The notes under the pieces were generated by a model that was not told the DNA's origin, did no database searches, and saw nothing but the letters and a program-made list of their open reading frames with translations. From assembly GCA_036924285.1 (NCBI GenBank), contig JAYKYS010000006.1, positions 31,098,001 through 31,162,000 on the forward strand: a stretch of 64,000 nt of DNA. Direction: 5' to 3'. The number at the start of each line of letters is the position of its first letter. Position 1 is the first letter of the stretch. Positions 44,881 to 56,849 of the stretch are shown one piece after another. This DNA comes from Asterella californica (lineage: Eukaryota > Streptophyta > Marchantiopsida > Marchantiales > Aytoniaceae). A program made the position numbers and the translations under genes.

Positions 44881-46650
44881 CCTCCAGCACCTCCATGAGA
44901 TCGAGAAAGACAAAAACATCAACAAGTTGAAGGAGGATAGTGAAGTGCAAAGAGTATTGTAGAAGAATAGAAAAATAAGTATCTCTAATTTGAAAGATAA
45001 GTGAGAAGAACCTTAATAGATCAATATGCAATTATACACATGGTCAAGTTACACAAAGTCGCGTTCATGTTACATGAATCTAGAAATGAGCTCTTTGAGG
45101 ATATTCTTACGTCACTTGAAGAACAGGTTCTAGAGGTAGAAATGAAGAACATGAAAATAAACAAAAGATTATCATTGAAGTGGATGAAATTGACAATGAT
45201 CATGATTACTCTTTGTAGTATACATTGAAGATCTTGAACAATTTGTAAGTTTATCTTTGGCAAAATAAGAACTCTATGTGATAGTCGTTCAAAATCTTTA
45301 TTCGTAATATTTTTATCTATCACATTTGTATTTAGAAATCAATCTAATATGAGTTCATATGTATTTAGTAGATAAGTTAGTCCAACTTAGTACTATGTAT
45401 CTCAAGGATATATTTCTTTGTGGTGTATCCTTTTTCTGATCTTACCTTCATGAATTTTCTACATGAATGTCTTGTGAACAAAATTCTTGTCTATATTTGC
45501 ATCGACATCTTATAATTATATTTGTGATGTAAGGACTAACGTGATGATCTCTAACAACTCATAAATTTATCATCTAATTATTATTATATTATTATAAAAT
45601 CTCAATAAAATCTTAAAATCTCAATTTGGGTATTTTCAACTATCATTTGAATACTGAGATCTCTAATTTGACTTGAGTTTGCATGTTTTCATTTGTTAGA
45701 CTGAAGTTTAAAGTTCTAAAAGAAACAAAATGATCAATAACTTATGTCAAATGAGTAAGTTCTAACCTTATAAAGTTTATCTCGAATTCGTTATCCATGT
45801 TTGTTTTATGAAACCCCGTCAAGACATATTGTCATTTTGTGTTCAACTATACTTATTCATTTGCAATGTTATAGAGTAATATGATTACTCTATTCAGATC
45901 ATATCTTGAAATTTTTATATTAAAATTCAATACCAAGTATATATTATTTCTAAAAGATATAAAGTTTTAACGTAAATGATATGTATTCAATCCGAGTTAT
46001 ATGGTCAATCTGTAATGTGAGAATCCCAATTAGACTTGTTGTGTATGATTGTATGAGTTTAGTGATTATAAGAAGTTTGTCCATATGAAATGAATTTTTG
46101 TTATAAGTTTTCATAAAAAAACGTAGTTAATGTTGTAGTAGGTTATTGCAGAATGACAAAACCAAATGAAAAATCTAAATGATAAGAATTTATGATAATA
46201 AAATAAATTATTATATATAAATTATCTAAATGATGGTATGGATATAAGTTTGAAGATGAGTGAAGAACCACCACAACATATGCTATAAGGATAGTAGTTC
46301 TTCTAAAGTATATAGACGAGGTGACTTGTATAATCTAGTTATGTAGCAAGCAAAAAGTATCTATAATTTATAATAAATAATAAACGATAAACTTAAAGAG
46401 AATAGATAGAGATGCATAATAGTTATTTGGTTAAAAAAATTAATTCATAAGACTTGAGTTATAAAGATACACTTTTGTAAGATAGAGTTTAACGATGAAA
46501 GGATCTTGCAAGTAGAGTATCAAAACCATATACAATTGCACAAATTGTAACAAAGAAGAAAATAACAATCTTGTTAGATATCATTTGAAGTGTATTTTAA
46601 AGAAATAATATATATAGAAGAAGTGTACTTTTAAAATATAGTTACATTGA
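44881..46650. other. Very AT-rich stretch with no recognised gene
   Basis: Open frames are short and of low complexity. The pol gene that should precede the copia RNase H at 46.65 kb cannot be recognised here, so either that element is 5' truncated or its upstream part has eroded. Confidence 0.4.
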
Positions 46651-47085
46651 GCATGGCTACACATATGCTGATTGGGCAGGAAGTGCCGACAGGAGATCCA
46701 CATCAGGTTACGCTTTTGGACTTGGAAGAGCTGTTATAAACTGGACTTCTAAGAAGCAACCTACAGTTGTTTTGTCATCCACAGAAGCAGAGGAGCAAGA
46801 AACGCAACATGCAAATCAATTTGACTTCAATGTCTGCTATCTGATATTGGTGTGGAGTGTACAGATATTGTTGTTGTATATACGGACAACATTAGCAGCA
46901 TGAAGTTAGCTAGTAATCATGTTTTGCATGCTAGGACGAAGCATATTGATGTGCACTATCATTTCATTAGAGATTAAGCTCAGTTATGTGAACTCATGAG
47001 ATCATGTTGCTGATATCTTCTCTAAGGCATTGCCTAGAGATAAGTTTGATGTTTTCAGACATTGTCTAGGAGTATAAGATGTAGA
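46651..47085 (+). pseudogene. Ty1/copia RNase H relic
   Basis: The sequence begins abruptly with the conserved copia RNase H start [20 protein letters not shown], then [19 protein letters not shown]. Frame changes follow. [20 protein letters not shown] with IDVHYHFIRD and then HVADIFSKALPRDKF with LGV complete the domain up to the normal copia C-terminus. RNase H degrades template RNA during reverse transcription. Two or more frameshifts and stops make it inactive. It stands directly before a polypurine tract and LTR, so it is the 3' end of an element. Confidence 0.85.
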
Positions 47086-47103
47086 GTCGAGCTTGAAGAG
47101 GAG

Positions 47104-47409
47104 TGTTAATATAGTCCCAAGCTCTAGTAGATCGACGGCTAACATATAGTGGAGTGGTTAGGGTAGTTACAATTAGTTAGAGGGCTAACACACCATTAGG
47201 ATTTCCTTATACTCTCCTCCATTATATATACATGGAGTGGCAATGCCTCTCTCATCTCATTCTTATTTTACTTCCTTGTTTACTCGCTCTCTCTTCTTGG
47301 AGTGTCCTCGAAGTATCGATCTTTCTACATTTTTTCATAGTCTTCATGATCTTTTTTCACAAACACTCAAATAAAATCTTATCAATCTTATCCCAAATCT
47401 AGTAGAACA
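47104..47409 (+). repeat. 3' LTR of the Ty1/copia relic
   Basis: The purine tract CTTGAAGAGGAG directly precedes the start TGTTAATATAGTCCC at 47104. The end AGTAGAACA at 47409 gives matching TGTT...AACA termini and a length of 306 bp, normal for a small copia LTR. A TATA stretch (ATTATATATACATGG, about 47221-47235) and CT-rich sequence follow in the expected promoter and R/U5 order. The 5' LTR was not found, so the boundaries rest on the terminal motif only. Confidence 0.7.
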
Positions 47410-48816
47410 ATATCCCCACTATTCTCTAACTGATCCTCATACATCAAGATATTCTTGTCTTAAGTTGAGAAGTGATATATGTATCACTTTTTATTTTCTT
47501 GATTAAAAAACTTTATAATTTCATTTTTATTACTAAAATATCTCAGATCTTGGTGAGATCATTAAACATTCAAACGCTATGAATTTTGACTTTATTCGAG
47601 CTTCGTAGCCTAAGCTACACCTAATGAATAAATCTTGATTTCATTGTTTTCTAATCCTCTTAGAAACAATAAAACTCTCTAACCTACACCGAGAACTAAT
47701 ACATGTAATATTATTCTCTTCTCCAAGAATCATCCCATGATACCAAGAACTGGAATTTTGATCTCAGCTTTGTTGCAAGAATCACGTCAAAAAATAGTAA
47801 CTTTGTAGGTAAAAAATTCAAGATCTAAATAATTGATTAAATGAAAAGAATCTTTTTGATACTTAAATAGTATAGAGAAGTATGTACATAAGCACCCTTT
47901 GCAACCTCATCAACATCCAAGAAGTCACTTCTTCTCATCATCGATCCTCAAAGTAAATACCTAACACCACATCATCTCTCGTCTCACCAAGTGACACATC
48001 ATGCATCATCTCATTCACATTTTCATTTTGCATGATCAACATGTAAGGTCATAACTTTTGATGTCATATCAACATCAACCACATCATCATCAGCCAAAAC
48101 ATCTTAAAAGTCATAATTTTTTTTTATAAAACATTAATAAATATATTTATATTATCTTTAAAATTTTATTTTATATATTTTTTTATTATCATGACTCATA
48201 TAAAAAGAGAAGAAAAGCACAAAGAAAGCTCATGAAGAATCTCAGTGAAAAAAAAGGAAAAAAACTTAAGGAGTTTACTCTCTCACGAGGAAAGGATAAT
48301 ATTTTAATTCATATGGACTTCAGTATTTACTATTATATACTTTCTTTCTCTGCTGTACCAAGCAGAAACCAAATGCATAGCCATTTGTTTAAATCTTAGG
48401 TGAATTCTACTTATATAACCCATAACTTTATAACATTATTCTCAATATATATCAAAATTAATATGATATTTTTCGTGTAAATAGAAGAAAATTAGATAAA
48501 ATCTCTAGACTGGAGGACTTTAAATTTCAGTACATTTATGTATATTAAGAGTTAGAGAGTGTTTTTTACATCAAAAATATAATTTGCAAAAGATTATAAT
48601 ACTACATCAATCAAAATATCATCTTTTTTCCAAACATACGTAGATGCGGCAAAAACAACTGCAGTAGGAAACACCCTTAGACTAGACCTTTAAATCATAC
48701 CATTCTAAATCGATGTCTCATTTCATCAAAGAGCCACTCAGCATGTCAGCTCAAACAAGGACTGGATTTTAAGCTGGAGTCAATCAAAAACTCGACCGAG
48801 TCAATTCAAATATCAA
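47410..48816. other. AT-rich stretch with no recognised gene
   Basis: No open frame with a recognisable motif on either strand. Homopolymer A and T runs are common around 48.1-48.3 kb. Confidence 0.4.
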
Positions 48817-48826
48817 ATGCTAACAA

Positions 48827-49220
48827 CAGCTTTCTTCTTCTTCAGTCTCTGAAATCGACTGTCGATCTTTCGAGAACGATCTTCCTCAGTCTCCGAAGTT
48901 AGAAAATGTCTTCCTCAGTCCTCAACCGGATGTCCTCCCGGTGACGACTATGATAAATATCTCAACTATGAATATCTAAGTACACATTCGACTTCTATGG
49001 TTCCAAAAGCACAGGCCGAAAGAGATTTTTTTTTCTTCTTCAGTCCTCAATCGACATGACTCGCACGCTTTCGTTAAGTGAACTGCGATGTGTAATGATC
49101 TATATAACCGAGACCAAAATCAGGAGACTGCCAGTAAAAGGACTGAGAAAAAAAATTTCTAACTTCGAGGGCTGAAGAAAATCGACAGTCGATTTCGAGG
49201 AGTGAGGAAGAAAAAAGCTG
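48827..49220. mobile_element. Second Mutator-like miniature element, 394 bp
   Basis: Inverted arms of about 75 bp: the left end CAGCTTTCTTCTTCTTCAGT with GAAATCGACTGTCGAT and GAAGTTAGAAA, and the right end carries their inverse (TTTCTAACTTC, ATCGACAGTCGATTTC, GGAAGAAAAAAGCTG). Flanks are ATGCTAACAA (48817-48826) and ATGCTGACAA (49221-49230), a 10-base target duplication with one mismatch, fitting the 9-10 base size of Mutator-like elements. The inner part contains further CTTCAGTCCTCAA(C/T)CG repeats near 48921 and 49039. No coding frame survives. Its termini differ from those of the element at 34.2 kb, so it is a separate family. Confidence 0.75.
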
Positions 49221-49230
49221 ATGCTGACAA

Positions 49231-51569
49231 TGACACAAAGGTTTGTTTGTGGCTTTACCAAGCATCCGAACCAATGGTTGATACATGTTCCTCCCAAGAA
49301 AGTAGCGTATTGAAAATACTACATTACGTTCAGAAATTCAAGAGGTTGGTACAAGGTAATGTAAAAGGCGTAGTTATCACTTAGATAACGGGGACAGCAG
49401 AAATACAGCCGCCCTGTACGGCAAGCGATCTGGCGCGCAGCGTGACCAACGTGGAGGACAGCTGTTTGACAGCTGACATAAGGTCACGGGCCTGTGGAGA
49501 CGTTTAATTTCCAGAAAGTCGGAACTCTTGTACGTCAAGGAGAGAATACAGTAAAGTACGAGTTTCAGTTCCTAGCAGTTGGAGGCATGATAGCTGTTTA
49601 TGAAACTATGAGTAACTGCAAGAAATTTGGACTGCGCGAATGTTTGTAGTAACTGGCAACGGCTGGTTGCAAGCTCTAACTGAAGCGACAGTCCCGGTAG
49701 CAGATCAGTAATGAAGAACAGGGTTTGCATGTCATCCTCATGAGGCGATGGACATGGCATAGTCATTACTCATGAGTTGCACTTCATATGAGCTGGATAA
49801 CTGGCTGTAAGCATAAATACCGTTTGCTGCGCTAGGTAGGGTCAGACCCACCTATTGTCCGGTCTACAACAGTCATAGATTGGTGAATCATTTATAGATA
49901 CGGCTATTTTTACCATGAACAACAGAGGCGATAGAATCCGTAAGCCTTTCCAACACATTCCCAGCACGCAGCCTATCTGTAACAGTGTAGCTCAAAGCTC
50001 TGCAGCGGATATACCGTTATAGAAAGCGTTAGCGGAGATTTTGCATACGAGAGTCGAGGCACTTTCTTCTTCCGTGAAGAGAGGTGACTCGGTCTCGTGG
50101 AGGCTCGGGCTTCCTTCTTCGGTTAGGAGAGATGAAACGTCCATGGCTCAACACATGATTCAGTTAATAGCGATGATCCTTTGACTCAACTCGTTGAGTC
50201 TCGGGTCTCCTTACTAGGGGAGATTATGCATCTTACTGAGGAGGTTGTGCAAGACCCTTCCTTGGGGAGAGTGTGCATATTACTTGAGGAGGTTGTGCAC
50301 CTTGCTAGACATAGTTAGTATTCTGAGAGTTTTCTTCTCTCCGGAGTCTTTAGTTCGGGGAACACAGCAATGTATCCCACGGTGGAGTTCTTCAGACTTG
50401 TCTGTTATGTTATTCTCTCTTTTTGTAGACATGAACCAAGGCAGAGGTCAAGGGCTTGCGTGTGTTTATATTAAATTTGTCTGCCTGCACTGAAGATTTC
50501 TTACCAGCACTACTGGCATATACAAACGTAACGCACGTTCGCAACGGTATACCTCCAGTGGTTACTGTGACACCTTTCGTTATATACAAAGTAAGTTGTA
50601 TGACTCAATAGGGTAGCAAAGCACATCGTCAATAAAACGTACTACTACGTACTTTAACACTATACCTCCTGTTACCGTGTCCTGTAGTTTTCGTTTTGGC
50701 GAGAATAGATCCTCGTTTGACGTGTTAGAGATTTATGAAACATGAACATACGCTGGTCCAAGGTGCACACGGCAGCAGCACCTCCAGCTTTTGGAGCACG
50801 TAAGGTGTGTTATGAAGTGGATTGCGATTCAATCCGTACATATTAATGGTTCAGGCTGGCAGTTCCGCAAGATAAACTTTTCTGACACACTCCATTCCAA
50901 CAACCAACTGTCAGGACCACTAGCGGTCGGATCCCAGATGCCACAGCTCCATGAAAGGTCCGAAACCACCACTCGCCAGACCCTCCGTGATAGATACAAC
51001 CGGAATTTGCAGATATATAACGAGATGGGTCGCCAAGGCCTAAAACTTACAAGCCTACCTTGAGCTTGCGCCTTTAACAGTGGAGTATATGAACAACACG
51101 ATCTTCCATGATAACTTCCAGAACTTATGATACATAAGCTGCTAAAGATAAAGAGTTGGAAAGCAATAAACACAAATACTCCCAAGGATCACAAATGACG
51201 ATAATGCTCTCCTGCACCTTAGGATGCCTTTCCCTCACGAAGTTAAAACATCCACATCTAGTTTCCTTGAGAAGATTTAGCATCTTTCGCCCCAATTTGA
51301 GAAGTCAAAATTTATCAAGCAGTGGAAATTTACTTGAAGGAATGGATTTCTGGATGCCATTATACACAACGTTGCTACGGCACTTGATGAAGCACAACTT
51401 CCAGTTCAAACAAAGGCCATGGTGTAGCTTGAAACTCACTTGTTCCTGACACTATACAAATACTCCTACACTTGATACTTTGTAACTGTAGTTCAGGAGA
51501 ACGGGATTGATGACCGTCTTCGTCAGTCACTGCGTGAACCGAGAAAAATAACTGAAGCCCACAGTCGCT
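49231..51569. other. Intergenic stretch and 3' flank of the TPR/EF-hand gene
   Basis: No gene supported. GC content is moderate. A short tandem duplication lies at 50217-50302. The open frame at 50791-51063 has no recognisable motif. The part next to 51570 should include the 3' UTR of the minus-strand gene. Confidence 0.4.
50217..50302. repeat. Short tandem duplication, period about 47 bp
   Basis: GGGGAGATTATGCATCTTAC and GGGGAGAGTGTGCATATTAC start the two units (about 50217 and 50264), each followed by a TGAGGAGGTTGTGCA end. Related GGAGAGA and CTCGGG(C/T) motifs recur just upstream at 50.08-50.21 kb. Confidence 0.7.
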
Positions 51570-54544
51570 TCATTGCTGCTTCATGGATATGGACCCAGGT
51601 GAACTTCGCATGCTGAAAAGTTTGAACCTATCCTTCATAGACTCTGTATCGGCTCCGTACTCTCTGAAGTTATACTCATCCTGTTTGAAGGAGATGGGAA
51701 CCTTCCCTTCACTGTAGCACGTCGAGCAGAGGTTAAAGTTTGATGTCACCTCCTTAAATCGAGACCCAATAATCGGGTAGGAGCAGACAGCACATGGTAA
51801 ACCTTGATGACGAAGTCGGTCGCCAATCTCCAACTTGGCCAGAAGACTCAAAATTCCGAATCCCCAGTCTAGATCATCGAACATATCCACAAACTCAGGG
51901 AACGAGATGTTAACCTGATCATCATCCCCATGCAGTTCCCACATATCGCTGGTTCCCTGAGTAGGCAAAAAAATAGCGCGCATAAATTTGATATAGGTCT
52001 TGGCATCTGTTTTAGCAATTTCTCCCTCGGCCACGGGATTTCTCCAAGTGAGGATCTGAAAAACCAGGCGTTTCCTCTTTTCAGGGGAGAGGCTCGCACA
52101 GAGAGGAGATATTGATGCCAGAAACATACCCAAATCAACTCTGCCAGTGTTGCTTCTATCTAATACCCCCAGCAATTTCTCATTGATGGCTCTGACCGAT
52201 CCTTGAAAAGCATCCGGCGGAAGAAACTGCAGTAATCGCCTCAGTATTTTCTCCAGCTCCGCCTTCCTGATCAAGTTTGCGGAGGGCCCGACTTCACCTG
52301 ACTTCTTTGCATTATCATCTATTTCATGTTTCAAAGTAGAGCTGTCAAACTTGTGCAATCGAGTCTGCTTCTGGAATCGCCTGATGTCTAAGGCGCAGCC
52401 CAACCAAAGTCTTGGACTGGTCTTACTCGTAGCCCTGTGAAATTTACTCAATTCAATTACCACATATCCGTCAGGCGAAGGTCCAGCTCCTCCATTTGAT
52501 TCCCCCCTAACTATCCCTTCCTGAGCACTGTGAACAACAGTGTTAAAACCCTTGGGCCTCTTTTGCATATTTTTTAGATACATGATCGCGTCATAAACCT
52601 CCACTCGGTTTGTTGTTTTAAAAGCCTCTTTCAGAGCCTTCTTAGCTGCTTCGCTTTCCCCTGCTCCAAGCAGAGAGACTGCTCTATTCAACTGAGCCCG
52701 CCAATCTTTCGGCCTTAAGCTCAAAACCTTGGCGTACATCTCTGCAGCATGAGCATACTTACCAGAATCTCGTAACAAGCCCCCGAGATTGTACAGTGCG
52801 TCCACGTGATTAGGATTCAGGTCTATAGCCCTTTGGAACTCCGAAATCGCGCGCTCGTTTTCTCCCAAGGCGTGCAAAGCTGAACCAAGATCACAATGTG
52901 CATCTGCATAATCGGACTTCAGGTAAATGGCTTCTTCTAGAGCCTTTCCTGCATCTCGATATTCTCCAACTCCTAAGAGGGCAGATCCAAGGTGTTTGAG
53001 AGCACGGAAATGCTGAGGATTCAAAATCGCTGCCTCACGGTAGTGTTCACAAGCCCCAAGCAGCATCCCTTCGCCTTCAAGAGCTATGCCGAGGTTCACA
53101 TGCACCTGATAAGACAACCAACATCATTGGTAAAACAGCTACTCAGTCATCTCGCTGGAGCTTTTCATCAACAACGCATCAGTCTTTGAGTGTGGTGCAC
53201 CGGTGACAGATACTCTTTGGCGACATTGTCCATGAGACCATCAAGAATCCTGCCTCACTCAATCAACTCCACGCATACTATCAGTTCACCACGATGGTTC
53301 GCACTGGGCTCTCCATACACTTACCACGGCCATTAGTATTACCTCCTACAGCTTGCTAATAGTCTAGCATTGAAGTGTCTATCTCACATTAGTTGATCAA
53401 CGGACGAGCTCATACGGGCAACCACATACGATAAACTGGAACTCAACAAGTGTCCAAGGATGTAAAATGGATAACCGCCATCGGAACAATTGAGAACCTG
53501 AGGGCGCAGTGCAGAATGATGAGGAGTTTGCGCCGCATCCAAAGATTTCTCATACGCCGCACGGGCTGCTGGGACTTGCCCAATGGAGTATAGGGCGTTT
53601 CCGGTTCGGAAATGAGCTCTTGGGTCGCTCGGCTTCAGCTCCACTGACTTCTGAAAACTAGTCAGAGCTTCCGCATACCACCGGTGATCGGTCAGAGTCC
53701 TCCCCATAGCTAGATGCGCATCAAACGCGACAAGGTCCCCGAGGCCATCCCCTCTGGTTCGTAATGCATCTGCCTTCGCTCTAAAGTCGACCAGAGACTT
53801 TTTGAATGTTGCATAATCCGATCCTAGGTCTTCTGGTTTTCTCCCACCAAGCCCCTGGTCATCTCTCTGGCTCTCTGATCCCAGTTCCTTCGACCACTCC
53901 CCTGCTTCCACACTTCCAGACAAGTTGGTCCTCTTTTCTTCCCTTTCTTTCTTCTTTCCCTCGATTTTCTGGTCCACTCTACGCAGGAACAGCTCCAGGT
54001 CTTCAACAAGCTTCCACGATTCATCGTACTTGATTCCATTGTTTGGCGAGGAAGCCCACGGGCCGACATTTTCTTTTCTTCTGACAAACTTGTTCTCATC
54101 AGTTATTGACACTACTCTCGGCGGTGCAGAGGAGCCACTAGCGATTGACAGTGTTTCTCTCTTGTCGAAGTCGTCCACTGGCCTGTCTCCTAACACGTCT
54201 ATCGGTCCGTCGCCATCTTCCAGGTCAAGTCCCAATGCATCGAAATCTCTATCGACATCTCCTGCTCCATCGTCATATGTTCTCACCAGCCCGTCCAGAC
54301 TCAATCCTTTATCTCCCTCAATGTAGTCTCCATAAGTCCGAAATACCTCGTCCAATATGGCACTGATTTGTTCTTCGGAAAACTTGACTCTCGGGTTCAC
54401 AGCTATGACCAGAGCAGCCATTTCGTCTCGATTAAGCCGACCGTCTCCATTGAGGTCGAACTGTAGGAAAATTCTTTCCACCTTCCGCCTTCTCTCTCTC
54501 GAGATAGGATCCCCTGGGTTCTGGTCCCCACTTTCACTCGTCAT
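51570..54544 (-). CDS. Calcium-binding EF-hand / TPR / ZZ-like protein (2 exons, 860 aa)
   Basis: Exon 1 (53498-54544, 349 codons) and exon 2 (51570-53105) join in phase 0 across a 392-bp intron (CAG|GTTCTC ... TTATCAG|GTG), rejoining a TPR helix as RPQ-VHVNLGIALEGEG. Residues 24-45 hold a canonical EF-hand loop DLNGDGRLNRDE; a degenerate second EF-hand follows. An acidic linker and a charged coiled coil (EGKKKEREEKR) lead to about seven TPRs spanning roughly residues 265-520, including YADAHCDLGSALHALGENER. The C-terminal part has a degenerate EF-like loop (LDRSNTGRVDL) and a ZZ-like CxxC pair (CAVC ... CSTC), as in a calcium-regulated scaffold. The domain order matches the plant calcium-binding TPR family typified by Arabidopsis At1g05150. 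There is no signal peptide or TM segment. The exact cellular role of the family is unclear to me. The frame is intact and the gene looks functional. Confidence 0.9.
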
Positions 54545-54548
54545 TTTC

Positions 54549-54556
54549 TTAGGGTT
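54549..54556 (-). promoter_or_regulatory. Telo-box-like motif in the 5' leader of the TPR/EF-hand gene
   Basis: AACCCTAA reads on the minus strand 4 bases before the ATG. In plants, telo boxes near transcription starts are common in genes of growing cells. This core lacks the leading A of the full box, and its position inside the leader makes the assignment weak. Confidence 0.35.
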
Positions 54557-54715
54557 CCTTCCTCCGCGACCTCCGGTCCAGCTCGTCCGCTTCCCTGCTG
54601 ACCTCTAGCCACCTTTCTGCTCTTTGAACTTCACATTCATATTCGCATTATAAGTCCCTCCATGTACCACTCATGCTCAACGAACACGGAGACACACTAC
54701 ACCATGGACGCCCAA

Positions 54716-54910
54716 TGCAAGAACACACACATGTCATGCACCCAAGGCACCATTCAGCAATCGAAGCACTACAACTATCAGGGCCAGAACTCCGTCACTT
54801 CACAAGCAAACAATGCAAGAACAGACTCATATCATGTACCCAAGGGCACCACAGCACTGGGAGCACAATAACTATCAGGGCGACAACTCACTCACTTCAC
54901 AAGCATATGT
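54716..54910. repeat. Tandem repeat, two units of about 98 bp, in the gene's 5' flank
   Basis: Unit 1 (54716-54813) and unit 2 (from 54814) share TGCAAGAACA, CAT(G/A)TCATG(C/T)ACCCAAGG, A(C/T)AACTATCAGGGC and CACTTCACAAGCA blocks, with about 80% identity. They lie 170-370 bp upstream of the start codon of the minus-strand TPR/EF-hand gene, so they may be part of its promoter region. Confidence 0.75.
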
Positions 54911-55342
54911 CTACCGACCAGAGAGGAAGAAACGGACAAATTTACCGGTTCGAAGATCAATACTCCACGGTAAAATACGCAAGAATCCGAACCCAGAGAA
55001 GTACTCAGGCTATCCGTCCAGCGATAGCATCACCACAAAGAACAAACATACATTCGTTCTTCTGCAGTACGAGCCTCCACTGCGGGACCTCCCACCTGGA
55101 AAAACACCTCATCAGCAATATAGTATTCAGTCAGTCTGGTTTCCGGTAGTAGTTCCATATTTACCAGGCCAGAAACAGCCGGCCTGATGTTTCCTATAGC
55201 AGCCGCTTACTGTTACTGTTTGATTTACCTTTATTGTTTTACAGGTGACCGGAAGGTCTTACCAGAAGAATCAATATGTGTTGCATGAGATAAGTGTGAG
55301 TATGTCTTTACACGATTTTTTGCTCGCACTGGACGCTATAAG

Positions 55343-56830
55343 ATGTTAAGTCAAGTTGGAGAATATAGTAGAGCTGCTAGAACATTGCATTATTTGTCAA
55401 TGGTATGTCTTATCGAGAAGACGATTACTTCGTTATATGTTTTTTACGTCCCATCGGGTGATCTCCCACCATCTGAGATTCAGGACTATCAGTCCGAGAA
55501 GTCATTATGTCTCGATAGATCTTTGTTTATCCAAGTCTTGTGTACAACTCCACGTCTATCCTCTGGAGGTCTGTTTGGGATGATCAATAGATCATCCCAA
55601 ACAGACCTCCTTGATTGTTTCAGACAAATGATCCCTCTAGTGGTTTCACAGAACTTTTTCAAATAGCGACAGCAATAACTCAAGGACATATTTCACATTT
55701 TATAGTTCATGTACTGAGACAGCTAGACTTTTGGTCATGAAGGATGGTGGAAGGATTCGACAGATAGTTATCAGTGAGATTCTCTTATTACTTATAAGTC
55801 ATACTATTATTTTTCAACTTCGAGATACTTTTTAAGACCACCTTTGTCCACATCAGTTTGGAGTTGCGACGTCTGAAGATTGTGAGTCCGTGTCTTCGAC
55901 ATTAGGGCTCTCTTGGACATCCATCTCGATTGGGTTGTCTTACAAGTGGACGTGGAAAATGCTTTTAATAGCGTTTCTCATGCTTCTATCTTTAGGGAGC
56001 TCATGGATGACGGTGGATTTCTAACGAATCTCGTTCTCTTTGTGCGATCGGTTTATGATTCTTCCTCCTCTCTTTATACATCAACACGGTCCTTTGATAG
56101 AGGAGGTTACAATCATCATTTCCGTTGCAGATACTCGTCAAAGAGATCCTTTTGGCGGACCTCTCTTTGTCTTAGTTCACTATAGAGCTTCTTGGCCACC
56201 GCCTTGGTTGCTCTAGGTTGTGTCTTTCCATCTCTAGCTGATTACACGCATATCATAGATCCGACGGACCACGTCTGTGATGTCTTTGATCACCTCGTCT
56301 CTCAATTGGTCTTGGTAAGGTTGAGAGTGAAGATGTCAAAGTGCAAGGTTTCGTCTCTCATATGTATTCCGTCGGACCTCCAGCTCCCAGAGAGATTTGT
56401 ACACCTAGAGATGGTTTGCGTATCCTCGGAGTACCGGTGGTTTCAGAGGACTTTGTCGCTTGATTCTTAGATGTTGCTCTGATGGAGGACGTTTTGCATA
56501 TTGACGATCTCCTTAGATTAGAGGACTCGAGGTTGTCTTTGCCAAGGATGGTTCTTATCTACTATATATGTGTCTTTGTAAGACAAGAGATAGTTTGACT
56601 CTTGAGGCACGTGAGACATCCTCGATTCGATATATTAGCTATCGATGGATCTCGTTGTCGAGGAGAGTCCTTCTCAGGAAGGGCGAGCCTTCCGGCTGTG
56701 ATAGATCACGAGATAGAAGTAGAGATTGTATATCAAGACAAGAGCCAAGCAGGAGACCGCAACGGCTGACACTCACAGACACTATGACTATAGATTATTT
56801 GCTACTCAACAGATCAAGTCTCAAGTCTCA
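55343..56830 (+). pseudogene. Second non-LTR reverse-transcriptase relic (different family)
   Basis: Fragments in several frames follow one RT. An N-terminal GEYSRAARTL stretch lies near 55360. LLVMKDGGRIRQIVI near 55730 corresponds to the K-P-D/G-G-I-R-P-I motif of RT, and HQFGVATSEDCESV follows near 55850. VVLQVDVENAFNSVSHASIF with RELMDDGGFL at 55925-56020 carries the catalytic D of motif A. LFPSLADYTHI-like sequence near 56230 is motif C with one catalytic Asp replaced by Tyr. SKCKVSSL near 56335 is the following helix. A tail near 56635-56770 (AIDGSRCRGES, VYQDKSQAGDRNG) completes the pattern. It is related to a family of intronless RT genes seen in many plant genomes. Stops, frameshifts and the lost Asp rule out activity. 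Confidence 0.7.
55565..55610. repeat. Perfect 21-bp hairpin inside the RT relic
   Basis: The left arm (55565-55585, starting GGAGGTCTGTTTGGG) and the right arm (55590-55610, ending CCCAAACAGACCTCC) are exact inverse copies around a 4-base loop AATA. An RT gene would not normally hold such a structure, so the right arm probably arose by a local inverted duplication during DNA repair. Confidence 0.92.
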
Positions 56831-56849
56831 GGAGACAGATCTACCTTAA

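Noticed and set aside
53106..53117. Upstream start for the second half of the TPR gene as a separate gene
   Set aside because: The ATG there lies in the intron acceptor region. The TPR helix is continuous across the intron in phase 0, so the two long frames are one gene.
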